A stretch of DNA of 64,000 nt, taken from positions 3,710,321 to 3,774,320 of the forward strand of contig JAKJHU010000033.1 of assembly GCA_022316685.1 (NCBI GenBank), read 5' to 3'. The DNA is from Progne subis subis. Lineage: Eukaryota > Chordata > Aves > Passeriformes > Hirundinidae. The position numbers and the translations under genes are program-made. Under the pieces are notes generated by a model, which was not told the DNA's origin, searched no databases, and saw only the letters and a list, made by a program, of their open reading frames with translations. Shown piece after piece: positions 1 to 13,700 of the stretch (position 1 is the first letter of the stretch; each line of letters starts with the position of its first letter).

Positions 1-3000
1 AGAGCTCACCATCCCCTGGCCTTGCCAAATGAAGCTCTATTTTGGCACCTAGGTAAAGGTCAAACTTTCCAAAATCACACCCTACTGTGGCTTTTGAAGA
101 AAGAGAATATGCCCAAAGCAAAAACAGGATATAAACACATGAAATGTGAAGCTGACAGCTTATGGTACCTTTATGATGTCTCAAACTCCATTAACAAGTT
201 GATTTCTTTTCCAGAAGGGTTTCATACTTAGGGAAAGGGACAGGGGATGAGAGTTCACAGTACTTAACTTCAAGTTTCCCTGAGAAACCCCTCTCTTTTT
301 CCCCCGACAGGAAGTGAGGGCAGGCAAGGTCTCCCACTTCTCTAGCACAGGTGGATAAATTAGTGCCCAGGTGTCTAAAGGTGCAATTATCACAGATTTC
401 ATGATCTTCGAGACTTAAAGGTGTTAAATTTAACTCTGACTAATTTTGGTAGACTATGTGTGCAGGGATATACTCATCCTGTCCAGAAAAAAACAAAGCC
501 AAGAACATATCAGTACAACCCAGCCGTTAGCACACCCATGGCAGGAAAAATTAGTGGGTGGTGCACAATATTAATTCAGCTCCTTACCCCTGTGTGCCAG
601 GATGCTGCCTTTAATTAAATTAGCATAAGCTATCTCTTTGACATTCTGATTTAATATTATAGACTCGAGGTTTTATCCCAGCAAATGCATACAATGTGAA
701 TGCATCCCAGGGTCATTTTTTCATGTTTCTCTCTACGTTCCCTGTTTTTGTTTTCTTAATGGCCTAGTTTGTCTTTGCCAGCTGGAATCTGCGTATTACA
801 GACCGAGCCAAGGTTTGCTCCTCAGAAGCAGAGGCAAATCACCACAGTGGTTTCTTTATTGCAGCCAGGGTGGAGGGGGTCCCCAATGGGATGGAGGAGA
901 CATCTGGCTGCCACCTTCCCAAAAATCACGCTGAGCCTGAGGAACAAGCAGTAACTGAGACCAGTTTGTGCTGGGCTTGAATCTCCTGCTGCCCCATTCT
1001 CCAGGGTAGAGCCCACAGAGACCCCTTGATCACTCTCCAGCAAATTATGAGGGCTATGGGGAGGCTCCTCTCCTCGGGCTGCTTCCTCTCCTTTAAGAGC
1101 ACTTTGGCACTGTCACGTCCCAGACAGCTGAGAGTCACGTTCAATACGCAGTGTACACAGCAGGGCTGGCTCACTCTGCCCTCCTCCTCCAAGGAGATCC
1201 CCTGCACTCTGTTGGGGTAGGATTCGCTTCAGGCCCTGTGCACAAAGTCTCTGCACCACAGTGTCCCACCTGGCCAGGTTTAAGTCCAGCTCACTGCCCA
1301 GCACCCTCCTGGATGGGTTTCTGCCACCCAGGTGCCAACCCAAACCCCATCCTGGATCCCCCCTTGGTATCAGCACTTTTCCTTTGGACTGTGTTCTCTG
1401 GCCCTGTGTGCAGGAGGTTTATTCTGGGGTGGTGAACCCAGGGGAACCAAGGAACGGAACTCCGGCTCTGCAGCACGTGATCTGTTGCTTCCACACAGCC
1501 TTCTCATTTGCTTGTTACTGAATTAATCACTTTAAATTAATGCTTGCTGGTTTTCTCATCTCAATAAACGTACTGAATGCAAAGCAGTGTCATCCTTACG
1601 GGGACTATTTCTAGCTCTACAGCAGATTAAAACTAAATTAGCTGATGTTTCAAAACTGGCAAAACCATGTATCTGCTATGCAATTTGTAATGCTGGCAGA
1701 GTGTTATTAATGGTGGGATGACTTATATTAAAAATTCCATGTTTATGAAATGCATTTTTCTGTTCTGTAGCTGCAGAACACTCCCTTGCTTTGTTCTTTA
1801 AAAGTAAAGGGAACTTGCTCTACTCAGGGTCATTACCAGGTAGGTTGTGACTCTGCTGCTTATCTGGTGCCATTTCATGTCTCCTCTTGATTCAGCAGCT
1901 GGAAGTTTTCTGATTTTTTACAGTTTTTCCACTCTATGTTGGGAACTCTTTTCTCCTGTTACGGGTCAAACTTCATCCCTGATGTTTCACCCTGCAAAGA
2001 ATATCTGAACTGTGATCGAGTGATGCTCCTCTGCACACAGAGAACTGAATAAATGGAGCTGGAACACCTTCTAGACAGCCTCCTCTGTCCTAGTATTTGG
2101 ACTTTTCTCTTGAAAGAAAGCCTCTTACTTTTTCAGGAGCTTTCCCATTTATCCAGATCTTGCATGACAGCCTGTGATCACACACATCACATGATTAATT
2201 TCATATCCTCAGGCTCAAGGGAAAGATGGGTGTCCCAGCCATTGTTATGATGGCTTTCACAGCTCAGGAGGAAGAACACAGGCAGGAGAGGATGGGTGAG
2301 CCCTGCCCTGGAGCTCGTCCTCCATCCCAGAGCAGGAGTGGCAGGACATAGCAGGTCACATTGATACAACAGGGAATGCTCCTGGACAAGGCTGTTCCCT
2401 GGGGACAGCCCACATTTGCACAGTGTCAACAGCATTTCCTAGAGTGCTGAATTCACATTATCTCCACTTTTTGTTAAATGAGACAGACGGGCACTGTGCC
2501 ATCCTCCCCGAGACAGCAGCAGAGAGCGCAGGGTGCTCAGCTGGAGATTAAAACGAGATCCATGCAATTTTACAGCGGGGAGGATTCAAGGTTTATTTTT
2601 ACTGAGAGCTGACACTTAAAAGCAACATTAATTTAAGGCTGTCAGCTTTTCCTGCCAGTTGCCATCGCTGCTCTCCACCCTGGTGTCGGGGCCCACACTG
2701 CCCCCTCTTTAATGCTGGCATCTCCCTGGTGCTCAGCTGGGGCTGCTCACAGGATCCAGAGCTGATAAGAAATTATAGCTTGTGCTGCAGGAGCAGGAGA
2801 GAGCACGCAGAAAAGCTGCCTCTACTGATATTTCACAAAGAAAAATTGAGTCCCACTGAGCCTCCCTGTAGCTATGCAGAACCTTTAATATAAAATGGGT
2901 TTGCAACTTTTGGTGGAAAGACTCTATGAGCAAAGGTGAGGGAGCTGGATATCTCTCCATAAGGCTGCTCATGTTAGCACAATGCTTTCAGAGGAGTTTT

Positions 3001-6000
3001 TGCAGGAGATGTTGTATTTCAGCCCTCTGACATAAGGGGCTAGTTGTCCCAAAATAGCCACAGTCTCGCCTGTTGCTTCCTGCCCAGGAGGAGGTTTGTG
3101 TCACTGAGTCTCTGATTATTGGGGCCCAACACAAGTTCACCCCTCACGGTGGTATGGAAACACGCAGCTTTGCTCCTGTGGTAATAATAAAACCACTGCA
3201 CTTGTGAAGAGGGGCTATTTTGTAAACAATGGCTCAGACACCTGCCTCCCATCACCTCCACTCTGCAGCAGGAGCAAAGCAAACTACATGAGACGTCTCC
3301 ATCCCATGCCCTGCACGGCGAGGTGTGCCGGTACCCACGGCCTTCAGCAAGGGAAATGCACAAGCACCAGCACCCAGGGTTATTTGTGTTGCCAAGCAGA
3401 AACATTTGGCCTTACTCCCCTGTGGGAAACCCAAAGACAGTAACAGCACCTGCTGCCTCTGCCCCTTTGAAAGGGTGGGGAGCCCTCTCAAGCTGCCTCG
3501 CCGTAATCTGGGCGAGAGCTCAGACAAAACACCTGCTGCCATAGCTCAGGGATGCAGTTTGCTCACGGGTCTGTGCTGGCACAGGGGGCTGGCTGCTCAC
3601 CGATCCCACAGCAGCTCCCAGCATCTGCAGGGATGCCCAAAGTGCTGCTGGCCACAAGCACAGTGCAGCCAGCTGCTCTCCTGTGAGCTGCTCCTCGTGC
3701 AAACGCAGGGTCACAGCCCCGACAGGATGAACCCCCACTCGGATGTCTCGGCTCATGCTCCTCTTCCTCAGATGCAATGCAATCCAGCAGTTTTTCAGCA
3801 AAATGTTTTACTTCAGGGGATTCTTTTTTTTATGCTTTTGTGTTTCTTACCTGAAAAGTTCAAGTTCTTCAGAATTCACCCCGCACAGGAGTTTAGGGCC
3901 AGGTTTCATCAGGCTTATGTCAAAAAATATTTTAGCACTGTTTCAAAAAATGTCACGCTACCTTGTTCCAACAAATTCTAAATGGAAAATCTCTAATATA
4001 TTTTTTCTATTGCTTCAAAAACTAATCCAATCTTTTCAGTTTGGTTAGAATAGTCAGTATTTAAAAAATATCTCCATAATAATAAAACCTAAAATATTTG
4101 ATAGATGTGACTCTTTCAGCTCAATAATTTCTCCATTTTTCTGGTTTTTGTAAGCAAAATTTTTAATATTCATCTCAGAACAGAACAGAATAGACCTACA
4201 AAATATTTTCCAAAAGGCAGGAAAAAAAGAAAGATTTTCTGTTTGTCCCTTGTTCTGACCAACTCTGCAATTGCTGCGGTGTTGATTTCCCATAGGCACT
4301 CAGCCTCCTGAAGGGAGAAAAGGAATGCTAATTTCATGGTTGGCTTTACTTTATGAAATAAAAATATTCTTGCCTAAATGCTGTGCAAATAAGGCAGAAT
4401 TCTTCCCAGACCCTGCCCTGATCAGGCTGCACTCAGAAACATGTGATCTGATTATCCTCATCTGAGCAAACTGACTGTCAGGCTTTGTGCCCCAGCAGGA
4501 AGATGGGCTGCTAACAAGTCAGGTATTTACAGCACAGATGTCAACAATTTGGAGTATTTAATCACAGCACACTTCAATTTGTCCACAGCTCAGACAAACG
4601 AGCTGCCTGTGCCAAGGGTTGTGGGTGTGTGTGGAACTGGTCTGGGTCTATCCAATACCATTACGTGTATCCTCGGTTTTGTACAAAAAAAGAAATAATC
4701 TCTAACCAACAAGCGCTGGATTAGCCCATCCCCAGCCAAGGCCATCTCCTGTATATGTACTGAGCCTGAGCTCTGTGTGGGCTTAAAATGCTCGGGGTGG
4801 GGATGAGGAAGATTTGCTTTTTCTGACTAATGGCATGGCATACATTTTGCTTGGAAAAGGCCTCTCAGATAGGAAATTTCACAAATATTACGAAAAGGTC
4901 TTTTCTGAGTGCCCAGAGACAGTGCACAAGCTAATGCTGTAGCACTGAGATGATAAAAACACACCCTGAAGGAATGAATAATTGAAGCCCAGCCCTAAAT
5001 ATTAATAGAATACAAGGAGAAGAGGACACATTCCTCAACTTTGCACTTACCGAGCTGCCTGTTTGGATCTGAAGCACAGATATTCTCACAAGCACTCTAA
5101 GCGCCTTAAATCCCCTCCTGGAAGACCACGGTGCTCCAAACTAATGCCGCCTTTGTCTGAAACTCCCCAGCTCATTTTGCATTCAGACCTCAAGAGGAAT
5201 GTGGCAGTGTTTACTGGAAGATGTGCTCCAGAAGCAGATGGAAGCAAAGGACACAGTCTGCTCCCACAGAGGGGACAGCAGCATTTGTGCAGGGGAGAGG
5301 ATGCACAGAGCGACAACTTGCAGCGAAGTGGGGACTTCCTCCAGCTCCAGAGATGCCCAGCCAGGGAAGCCTGACGTGATGCTGGAGGGACACAGGGATA
5401 TCACAGGCACACAGTAGGCACCCTTCAGCTGGGTGATGTTCTGTTTTGGGAGATGTTTACGACATGCTGACCCCAGCCTGGGATCTGAACAGGATCATCC
5501 CGATGCAGGTTTGTGCATGGCAGTCACAGGCTCTGAGTGCTGCCAGAAAGGGCTCACAGCCAAGAAAGCACATGGGAGGCCACCCACCTTCAGGCTCTGT
5601 GGGCAAAACCCTGCCCTGACACCCGGCACCAGAGCGAGCCATCCATCGGCAGGGACACAAGAAATGGATGGAAATGGATTTTTTTAAATTCAAATGCCAT
5701 CTGAACATGGAGGTTGCTGTGCACATGGTGTCTCGTGGGAGCAGGGTAACTGTCCTTCAGCAGCCCATGGCAGTGGGCAGCCCTGATAAACCAATTCCCC
5801 TGCAACCTTCACAAGCCCTCAGGGCAGTAAAATACAAGCAATTTAAATTAAATTTTTAAAAACCACATTTCTCTCTGTCTGTTGATATGTCTTTGGTGGA
5901 TGTCTGCTGGCACCAAAATAGCCTTAAGTGTCTTTGGGCTGTAAATCAGAGCCATCTTAGGCATCAGAGCAGCCACACTCTGACCACCTCACACAAGACT

Positions 6001-9000
6001 GGAGGGGGAACTCCCGTCCCTGTGGCTTCAGTCAGGGGGAAGCTCCTGAAAGGTGGTGTGACACACTGATGGGACAGCCAGGGAACAGGCAGGATAACTT
6101 GGCACACCCAGATGTCCAGGTTGGATGTGCCAAACCAGGACACCCCTCTGTCATTGTGGAGCTGTCCAAGGCTGCCAGCCCCCTGCAGCAACTCGGAGGA
6201 GCCCTAAGAAACAGGAGGGGGTTTATGGGGTCAGACAGCATTACAGCCCTGCTTTTTTACCCGATGAATCCCCATCAGACAGATATCACTCTGCTGCTTC
6301 ATGGAACCAAACTCAACCATGGGCATCCACCACTTCCCAAATTTAGAACAATTTTTAACAAGCTGGAAGCAACAAAATAAACAACACTTGATCTGCAAGC
6401 TCCCGGCTCTTGACAGCGTCCCCAGAGGTGGTGGAAAGCTGAGGAGATAGCTCCTTGTTTTAATTGGTACATTAAAATTCTTCCAGGCCACTACACAACT
6501 GTTAATAGGCAACTTAATTAAGCACTAACACAGTTCATATTTCTACCCTCCAGAGGCTTTTGTTTCATTTTTTTTTTTCCTATTACATCCGAAGCCATGG
6601 GGGGTTTTGTCCTAATCATGTAAAACAATCTGAGGGCAGTGACACCATGGAAGTTATTTAACTCCTGATCTCCAGACACCGTTGCCATATGTCCAGGCCT
6701 GCAGTTTCTTCTCCAAAACAAGCCAGAGGACTCCAGGAGCAAGGTGTGAATTGCTACAAGTCAACAAAAGTAAATGTCAACAATCCTTAGCAGCAGCAGC
6801 CCAGTCGCCCCACTGAGTGCCAAAAGGAGATGGTGTTGGGCAGACAGGTTCTCTGCAGGTACCAAGAGACCACCAGCAGGTGGGGGTTTTATCCATCGCC
6901 TGAATGGCCAAGGAGCCTTATTCAGCATACCCTGAATATCTTCCAAAATGCTCCATGCTGTCCTCTCCTCATACCACCCAAAGGAGTCTTCTGAGGAGGA
7001 GAAGTGGCAAAGGAAAAAGAAAGCATCTCCAGATCCCCAGGGCATTCTTTGATAGTCGGCTGCTCTCACTGTCACCTGCTGAAGGAAGCACAGGAAAAGC
7101 ACCAATGCCTCACAACACACCCCCAACCCCACTGAATAGTGTTTCTGGGCAATTATTTCCCTGTGTGCATCCTGCACATCAGGCACCTTTGATGGATTTG
7201 CTGGTGAGGCACCCAGCAGCCATGTTCTCAAAAGTTTTCTTCTTTCTAATGCTGAGCCAGGATAAACCAAACCTTGCTCCAACAGCTGTTGTGGGAAGTG
7301 ACCAGTTTAATAGTCATGCAGACAATAGTGGGGTTTCCACTATAGGTTAGTTACAAGCCATTTAATTTAGAGGACAACTGGATTTTACTGCTGCCAAGCA
7401 CACTTAAGGTAATACACAGAGATCGAGATAGAAAGGGTGACTGGAGAAGCCAAGCAGACACCTGGCCTATGGAGGGAAGGAGCACATATTCTGGTGATGA
7501 ATGAATATTAATCCCTCTGCTCAAGGAGAAGTGGTTGATTTGCCTCAAAAGCCTTGTACACCAACAGGCACATTGCCAATGTGTGCATCATGATCTGTGA
7601 TGGAACCGTGAAGCTGAGGTGGCATTTCCTGCACTGGTAAATGAGGTCTGTCTCCTGCTGTAACATTTTTAGTCCAAAGGAACAAAGAATTCCAGCTCCT
7701 CTAAACACAGAAATAGCGTAGTTGGAGATTTCTAGCACAAACATTAACAGCTGGGAAGGGGACAGAGAGGGAAGTGCTCTGGTGACATAAAACAGGGTGG
7801 CCACCATGCTATCTCACATCACAGAAGTGTGCTTTGCATGACCTAAAGCTACAAGATGCCCACTAGGTTAAAAGTACTGAAAAACAAAACGGTTTGAAAA
7901 TAGACCATTAAGTATGTTGTTATTGAAAATGCCCCTTCCTTCCTTCCTTCCTGCTTTTCCACAACAACAACAAAAGCCTCTATGGATTTTTTTTTTTTTT
8001 TTTCAGAATTAAATAATTTTTTTCACTTGAAGAACATAATTTTGTGGCTATCTCTGTGGATGGTTCATACAAAAATAAAACCGAAACTTGGCATTGGTCT
8101 CCATTCAATTTTTTTCCTTGTTACTCTCTTCCTTAACTTTTTCCTTCCACCAGGAGAGGGGAAGGAGGAGACCACTCTGGGAAAGCAGGCACTAATGGAA
8201 GAAAGCAAAACCTGAAAAAAGGAAACAAAAATGAATCCAAGTTTAATTTCCATTGGAAACCTAAAGCTCAGACAGGACAGGATACAAAAATTAGTTGTGT
8301 TTTCAAGGAGTGAACAGGGAGATAAATGCCTTAGTTAGGAATGTCAGCAGCCCTGCCCTACAGAGCACCGTGTCCCCCTGCTGAGGTGCCAAATCTGAGA
8401 AAGAGGCAAAGATCTCCAAGCTGTGACCAAGAGCTGAATCAGATTCCCTGCAAGGAGAGCCCACAGGGCTGTGTGGCGTGGGAGGATGAGCTGGGGAGTG
8501 AATGGCAGGAGGGATCTCCTGAGACTCCCAGGACTGGTGCCTAGAGTAGTCATGTAGGGGTTGCCCCACCTCTGGCCCTGTGCAGTGGAGACTTTGGGAT
8601 GGGAATGAGCCATGAATTTCTGTGATCTGCGCAGGAATGGTCCCAGGGTGGCATCTGGCTCTAAGGAAGGTATTGAGGTGGGGGAAATGTCTAATAAGGC
8701 TATTCAAACCTAGAAAATTGCTTTTGGTGTTTTTCTCCCCCTTCACACCAAAGTGTCCAAGACAGCCACACTGGCTTTACGCTACAGGGACAAAAGCATC
8801 CTTGGCTTCTGTGCTTCTTTGTTTGGTAGAAATCCTCATCCGCCTTCCTGCAGGAAACACCTGCCCTTACATTTGAAGGGACCTTTCCAGGTCTTTGCCA
8901 GGAGATCCGGGATGCTGAATCACCTTGGGAACACCTGGGTGAGCAGTGCAATCTCCCACAGGTCTGCAGCGAGCAGCAGTCAGCTGGAGCTCCCAGCACT

Positions 9001-9600
9001 GCCCTGCAGAGCAGCTGCCCTCCTTCAGCTCCACAGCGCTGGGCTGCCAGCGTGCGAGTTCAGCCTCACTGAACACACGGGAAACACACCTGTGCCTCGT
9101 CACAGCACTCTGCGTAGAGATCCCTCACGTGTCCTTTGAGCATCCTACCTACAGGGGCAACAGGCTCCTTGGGCCTGGTTTGCCTGTTCTAAGAAAGAGC
9201 ACATACACATGACACACTTGGGAGTGGCTGAGGTGTGAGCTGTGTTTCTACAGACACAGCTTCCAGCAGGAGGTGAGAAACCACTTGAATATTTAAACTA
9301 CATGTACCTGTCTGTAGTGACTGCGGGGTGAAAATGCCCTTTTAAAGCATTTACTGCACTTGTTTTATCACCTCCTTGAAAAAAAACAGCTAGGAGGCCA
9401 GGAACTCCTGTTCCTCTTCCCAGTCTTTTTTTGAATTTAACTGTATGCTACTGCTTCTGATTTCCAGACTTGAGAGAAATACTAATTTCATACCATTTAA
9501 CAGTATTTCCCTTAGAAATTCTGCAGGCGGGGAAAGTGGGCAAGAAAACTATTTCCATTTTCTCAAACAATTTCTTTGAAGTCTCAGGAACTGGAGCTTA
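1..9600. other. Intergenic sequence downstream of XPNPEP1; no gene recognised
   Basis: I read both strands and found no exon chain, RNA gene or retroelement I can name. Open frames are short and match no family I recognise; the longest (3325-3981, plus) is treated as a chance frame. AT-rich stretches at about 1500-1750 and 3790-4150 could be ordinary or conserved noncoding DNA, which cannot be told from one sequence. A small CCTT repeat (about 7935-7951) and a T tract are the only simple repeats of note. In the human genome a large gene-poor interval lies on this side of XPNPEP1, which fits. Confidence 0.6.
7987..8003. repeat. T17 homopolymer
   Basis: An uninterrupted run of 17 T on the plus strand. 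It is followed by AT-rich sequence and is not attached to a recognisable retroposon body. Confidence 0.9.
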
Positions 9601-9639
9601 CCCGATTGCTCCTTCAACACCTGATACTGAAGTTTTGCT

Positions 9640-9740
9640 CAAACCCGCGCAGCGGCGGCGGCGGCGGCTGAGAGCGCCGGGCGCGCAGTACCCCGCTCGG
9701 CCACCAGGGGTCCCTGCGCCCCGCCCGGCCCCGCCGCGCC
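9640..9740. promoter_or_regulatory. Small isolated CpG-dense block with a CTCF-like core
   Basis: About 100 bp rich in GC and CpG stand in otherwise AT-balanced DNA, roughly 430 bp beyond the XPNPEP1 polyadenylation signal. It starts with five CGG triplets (9653-9667). It also contains CCACCAGGGG (9701-9710), which matches the core of the CTCF consensus, although the following bases (TCC) depart from the usual GGC. No exon or ORF of known family is linked to it. It could be a boundary element at the 3' edge of XPNPEP1, a small promoter for an unseen transcript, or a chance GC-rich patch. Confidence 0.35.
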
Positions 9741-10178
9741 GAGCCCGTCCTTCGTCCATTGTGGGCACATTTATTTATTTTAACGTACTAATTGCTTTGT
9801 GTCCAGGAAGAGCTGCAATTCCACGATACTGCCCACGCATCCTGCACTGCCGAGGGCTATACAAGTGCTCAGTAAGACGTGACAATAGACAGAAGTAGCG
9901 GCCCGGGCGCTGTGCGCACACAAACCTCTGCTGAGCGTCTCTGTATCCTTCCAGGACCTGCCACAATTCAGAACTGACTGCTCCTGCCAGCTCTCTCCAT
10001 AACCTCTGCCCAGCACCTGGCACCAGGCGGTCCCAAACATATTTGTTCCCTGTCTGAATTAGATGCACACGTAAGGGTGGAAAGATGAGGTTCCTGTACT
10101 ACCTACTTCAAGCTGACAAACCCAACATGTCACTGAGTGCAAGAGAAGACAGATGGAGCAAACAGCGGATTGGAATCT

Positions 10179-10184
10179 TTTATT
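10179..10184 (-). terminator. XPNPEP1: Distal polyadenylation signal AATAAA of XPNPEP1
   Basis: A canonical AATAAA on the minus strand about 410 nt past the stop codon. The minus-strand sequence just downstream becomes T- and TG-rich, as expected for a downstream element. Cleavage would fall near 10155-10165. Confidence 0.7.
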
Positions 10185-10348
10185 CAGTAATCAGTCCTGC
10201 TGTGTGGGTAACATCTTAGCAACTGGAACCCAAATATGCAAAAATACTGAGTTTTCACAGTGAAAAACCAGACAGTATAAAATATTCCAGTATTGCCTCT
10301 TAGAACCATTATTGAAGTAAGACCCCTGTTTCAAAGGCAACGTGCTTA

Positions 10349-10354
10349 TTTATT
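10349..10354 (-). terminator. XPNPEP1: Proximal polyadenylation signal AATAAA of XPNPEP1
   Basis: A second canonical hexamer, within AAATAAATAAG on the minus strand, about 240 nt past the stop. Use of this site would give a 3' UTR of about 260 nt instead of about 430 nt. The sequence alone does not say which is used more. Confidence 0.5.
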
Positions 10355-10590
10355 TTGCTTGTTTTCTACGCTCAACCCCTCCCCCCTAAACACTTATTCA
10401 GACAGTAACCCTCCTCAGCCCCACATTACCCACATGTGTTGTGGGGCAAGAAACACCACATGAAATCCCTTCCTGATTTCCAAATGCTCATTGAAAAACC
10501 TCCTCCCAGCGGTGCCGAGCTCCAGGAAGACACAGCTGATGGGAACACGAAGCTGTCCCGATGTCCTGCACACCGCAGATGGTGGTGGTG

Positions 10591-10719
10591 CTACTGAACT
10601 CTGGCCAGAGGCTCCGTCTCCCGGAGGAGCCACCGAAGAGCTTCGTGCCGGCCTTGTCTCTCCAGCTCTGCTCCAACCACTTCCCTGCACTTCTGATGGT
10701 ACTCGTTCACCCAGCGACA
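10591..10719 (-). CDS. XPNPEP1: XPNPEP1 exon 20 coding part, residues 582-623 and stop
   Basis: The last coding segment starts [11 protein letters not shown] after a TTTCTGCAG acceptor and ends [10 protein letters not shown] then TAG. It aligns with the human tail that starts CDWLNNYHLTC and carries RETQP near the end. It forms the C-terminal part of the catalytic domain. The final residues differ from human (ARVQ rather than a KQH-type end), which is normal divergence. Confidence 0.95.
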   Translation of the reverse strand, partial: CRWVNEYHQKCREVVGAELERQGRHEALRWLLRETEPLARVQ

Positions 10720-13700
10720 CTGCAGAAAGGGAGGGATAGGACATTCAGAACAGAGACATAAACACACAACAGACTTCAGGACCTTACAAGTTATGCACAG
10801 CCAAAAACATGTGTAGGCCCTTGTGCTCTTTGGGACTGAACTGTTAGGCTGGGCTGCAGTCTTGTCCTGAAGTGACTTGTAAATTTGATGAGGGTAGGAA
10901 CTGAAGCAATTCATCCTGGGTTTTCAGAGGAGCCAAGGGTCAATTCAGCTGACAAATAAAGTCTCTGCAAATCACTGCCTCCAGCAAATCTGAATAGTTA
11001 CCTTGGCACAGTTTAATAAATAGCTTTGCAAAATTCTAAGTGGACAATGTACCCCTGAGGCATAAGCTGCCCTATTGATCTGCACAGGTAACCCTAGGGC
11101 AGATCTCGGCACCCTTCACAACCTTATTCAGCAAATGGAAATGCAAAACAGGGTTATCATTCCAAGAAGGAGGATGTGCTGAGGTAAAATAAGAAGTATA
11201 GTGAAAAAACAGGATGAAATATGCCATGGAGAAGGTAGTGGGAGACTTAAACAGAAAACTTGCAGGAGTATGAAGCTGTTCAGGAAATAAATGCTGCTGA
11301 GCAGGAATCAGAGAAGTCTGCTCTGAGCTCCTATGTACTGAGCAATGGGGTGTGCCTGAATGGGACTGGTCACAAGCAGATGCAGACAAGAAGACAGGAC
11401 AATCATCACTATAGTTTTGGGGAGACAGCACAGTAAGACAGACACTTGCCAGAACCAAATTAAGGTATGAGCAAGAAAAGAGATGATAGCAGCAAGTATC
11501 ATATTGAGGGAACTACCAAAACAACATCATTGGTGGAATCCTCACTGTCTTCATGTAGATTGGAAGGATGTCTGAAAAGCTTGCTTAGCTCACCCCCTCA
11601 CTTCAGAGTGGGTCAAGCTTAAAAATAAGTCAGAATGCTCAGGATTGCTCTCTGGATCTATGAAAAGGAACGAAGGCCAGTGGTTCTTGCAAACAGAACA
11701 GAATAAGCTGGTTCTAGTGCAGAGAAAGCAATGTAAACCTGTTTTACTTACCTCCTTTTCTGTCAGCAAATTAACATCAATCATTTTTGTCTGGATTGGA
11801 ACCAGGGTTAAGGGTTCAAAGGTCAGGCTCCCTCTATTTTTGAAATTGTACTGCAGCAGAAAGACAAAGGGATTGTACAGTTTTAGAAACAGCTCCACCC
11901 AGATCACACTTACTCCTTGGTTATGTCATCACTACAGAATAACCAAGGTAACATTCAACTAAGAGGGTAGCAACTTACAGTAACGTTCTTACAGCTCAAG
12001 CAATGAATCTCGATATAAACCTTCATTACTTCTTTCAATGGTCCCTTTCTAAAGGTCACCATTGTACAGGACTTCAGCTTGATGACTATATGATCACTTT
12101 CAGCCCGGCATTTCTAAAAGCATAACCCAGTCAGACTAGCAGCTATAATGTCAAAATCAGTCTGTAGTTTTGTTTCTACTGCCCCTGAGGGCTCCCTACC
12201 AGAGAGGGAAATCCCAACCTGAGACCAACCAGTTCTATAGCAATGACTCCAAGGGCTGAATAAAGTTGCTTCAACACACAATCAGAAAACAATTTAAAAC
12301 AACTCTCACACACACATTTCAACCCATGGAAACTCTGCAGAAGCAAAACTGTCTTCTGTGCTCCCATTATCAAAGGAGACTTGGAAACAGTGTTCATCAA
12401 TAAGTAGTTTTGGAGACCAGGAATCTTGAGTAGGATTTAACTGTCTGCAGCATGGTCCCACCTCAAGTTCCAGTACTTTTAAGTTTTATAACCAGCAAGT
12501 CATGGAGGAAGGTGCATCTTGAGCAGATCATTCACCTTGGTTTCGGCAGGGATCACAAGGACGACATTTTCTATTCGGATCCCAAAGGACCCATCTTCAT
12601 AATAGCCAGGCTCTGCAGAAACAGACAGTAATTAACTAAGCCACATTGCTGCACTCTGCAAGTACTTATTCCCTATGGCCAAACTTCCCCTCTATGTTTT
12701 CAGTCCGCTGAAGTCACTAAGCAATCTTGACATCAGGCAACCAGAGAGGCAAACAAATTTCTGATGCTACTAAATCTGCACAGAAGCCTCGAGCAAGGTG
12801 ACAGCAGAAGTTCTCAAAGAGAGAAAAAACAAGACAGACAGCCCTCAAGCTTCAGAATCTCCTTGGAAAAAAGAGAGAGCACAGAATACTTGTGTCCAAA
12901 TACCAGAAACTCTGAAAATATTAATGTCTTCATGAAAGGCAGGTGGGTAACCCCTTCCTCAAAACACTTTTAGAAACTGTTCCCCTGACTTCCTGAGAGG
13001 ACTTTGCAGCCCTGAAGAGATATAAGTCTCTCAGCAAACCCCAGCAGGTTGTTCATTTACTACTGGAAGAATAAGGGATGCAAAGATTTAACAGCTGCCT
13101 CAAATAGCCCATAGCAAACACAGGATTAGCTCCTGAAAGCTTGGTGTCCACCTTGTACTGCAGCCAGTTCTGCCACAGTGTGCCAGAGCCAGCTGGTCAG
13201 CACAGCTCTTCTGAGGCCTGTGCTGTAGAGCAGGAAGCAGTCCTGCAGCACCCCACTGCAAAGGTGCTTCATGGAAGGTGAAAAGCTAACGTGAGGGTCT
13301 TTACCTAGTGAGCTAAAATGACAACTTAAACAGCAAGCTGAGGAGGCAGGCCCAGAGCTTTTGATCCAGCCTTTCCTTTGCATCACTGTCACATGTACTC
13401 CCTCTGCATCTTTAAGAGCTTGGTCCCTCCCCAGTGACCAGAGAGTGCTAAATACCATCAGAGACAATCATGCCAGCCTCCAAGGGCTCGTCTGCAAAGG
13501 TTTTGTAGCTAATGCCGCAAGGACCCTCATGTACATTTAGGAAAGAGCCAACTCCATGTCCTGTCCCGTGCAGGTAATCCAAGCCACAGTCCCATAAGGC
13601 AGAGCGGGCAAAGGAGTCCAGAAGGTGACCTGCAGACAGACAAGGAGAAAGAGTTCAATCAAGTCAGGCTGCCTCAGAGACACTGATAATCACACTGAAG

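Larger units (their letters stand above)
10160..10590 (-). other. XPNPEP1: XPNPEP1 3' untranslated region
   Basis: Noncoding sequence between the stop codon and the distal polyadenylation signal, part of the last exon (exon 20). The 5' limit is exact. The 3' limit is inferred from the AATAAA at 10179-10184. It has two tandem polyadenylation signals and no obvious retroposon. Confidence 0.7.
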
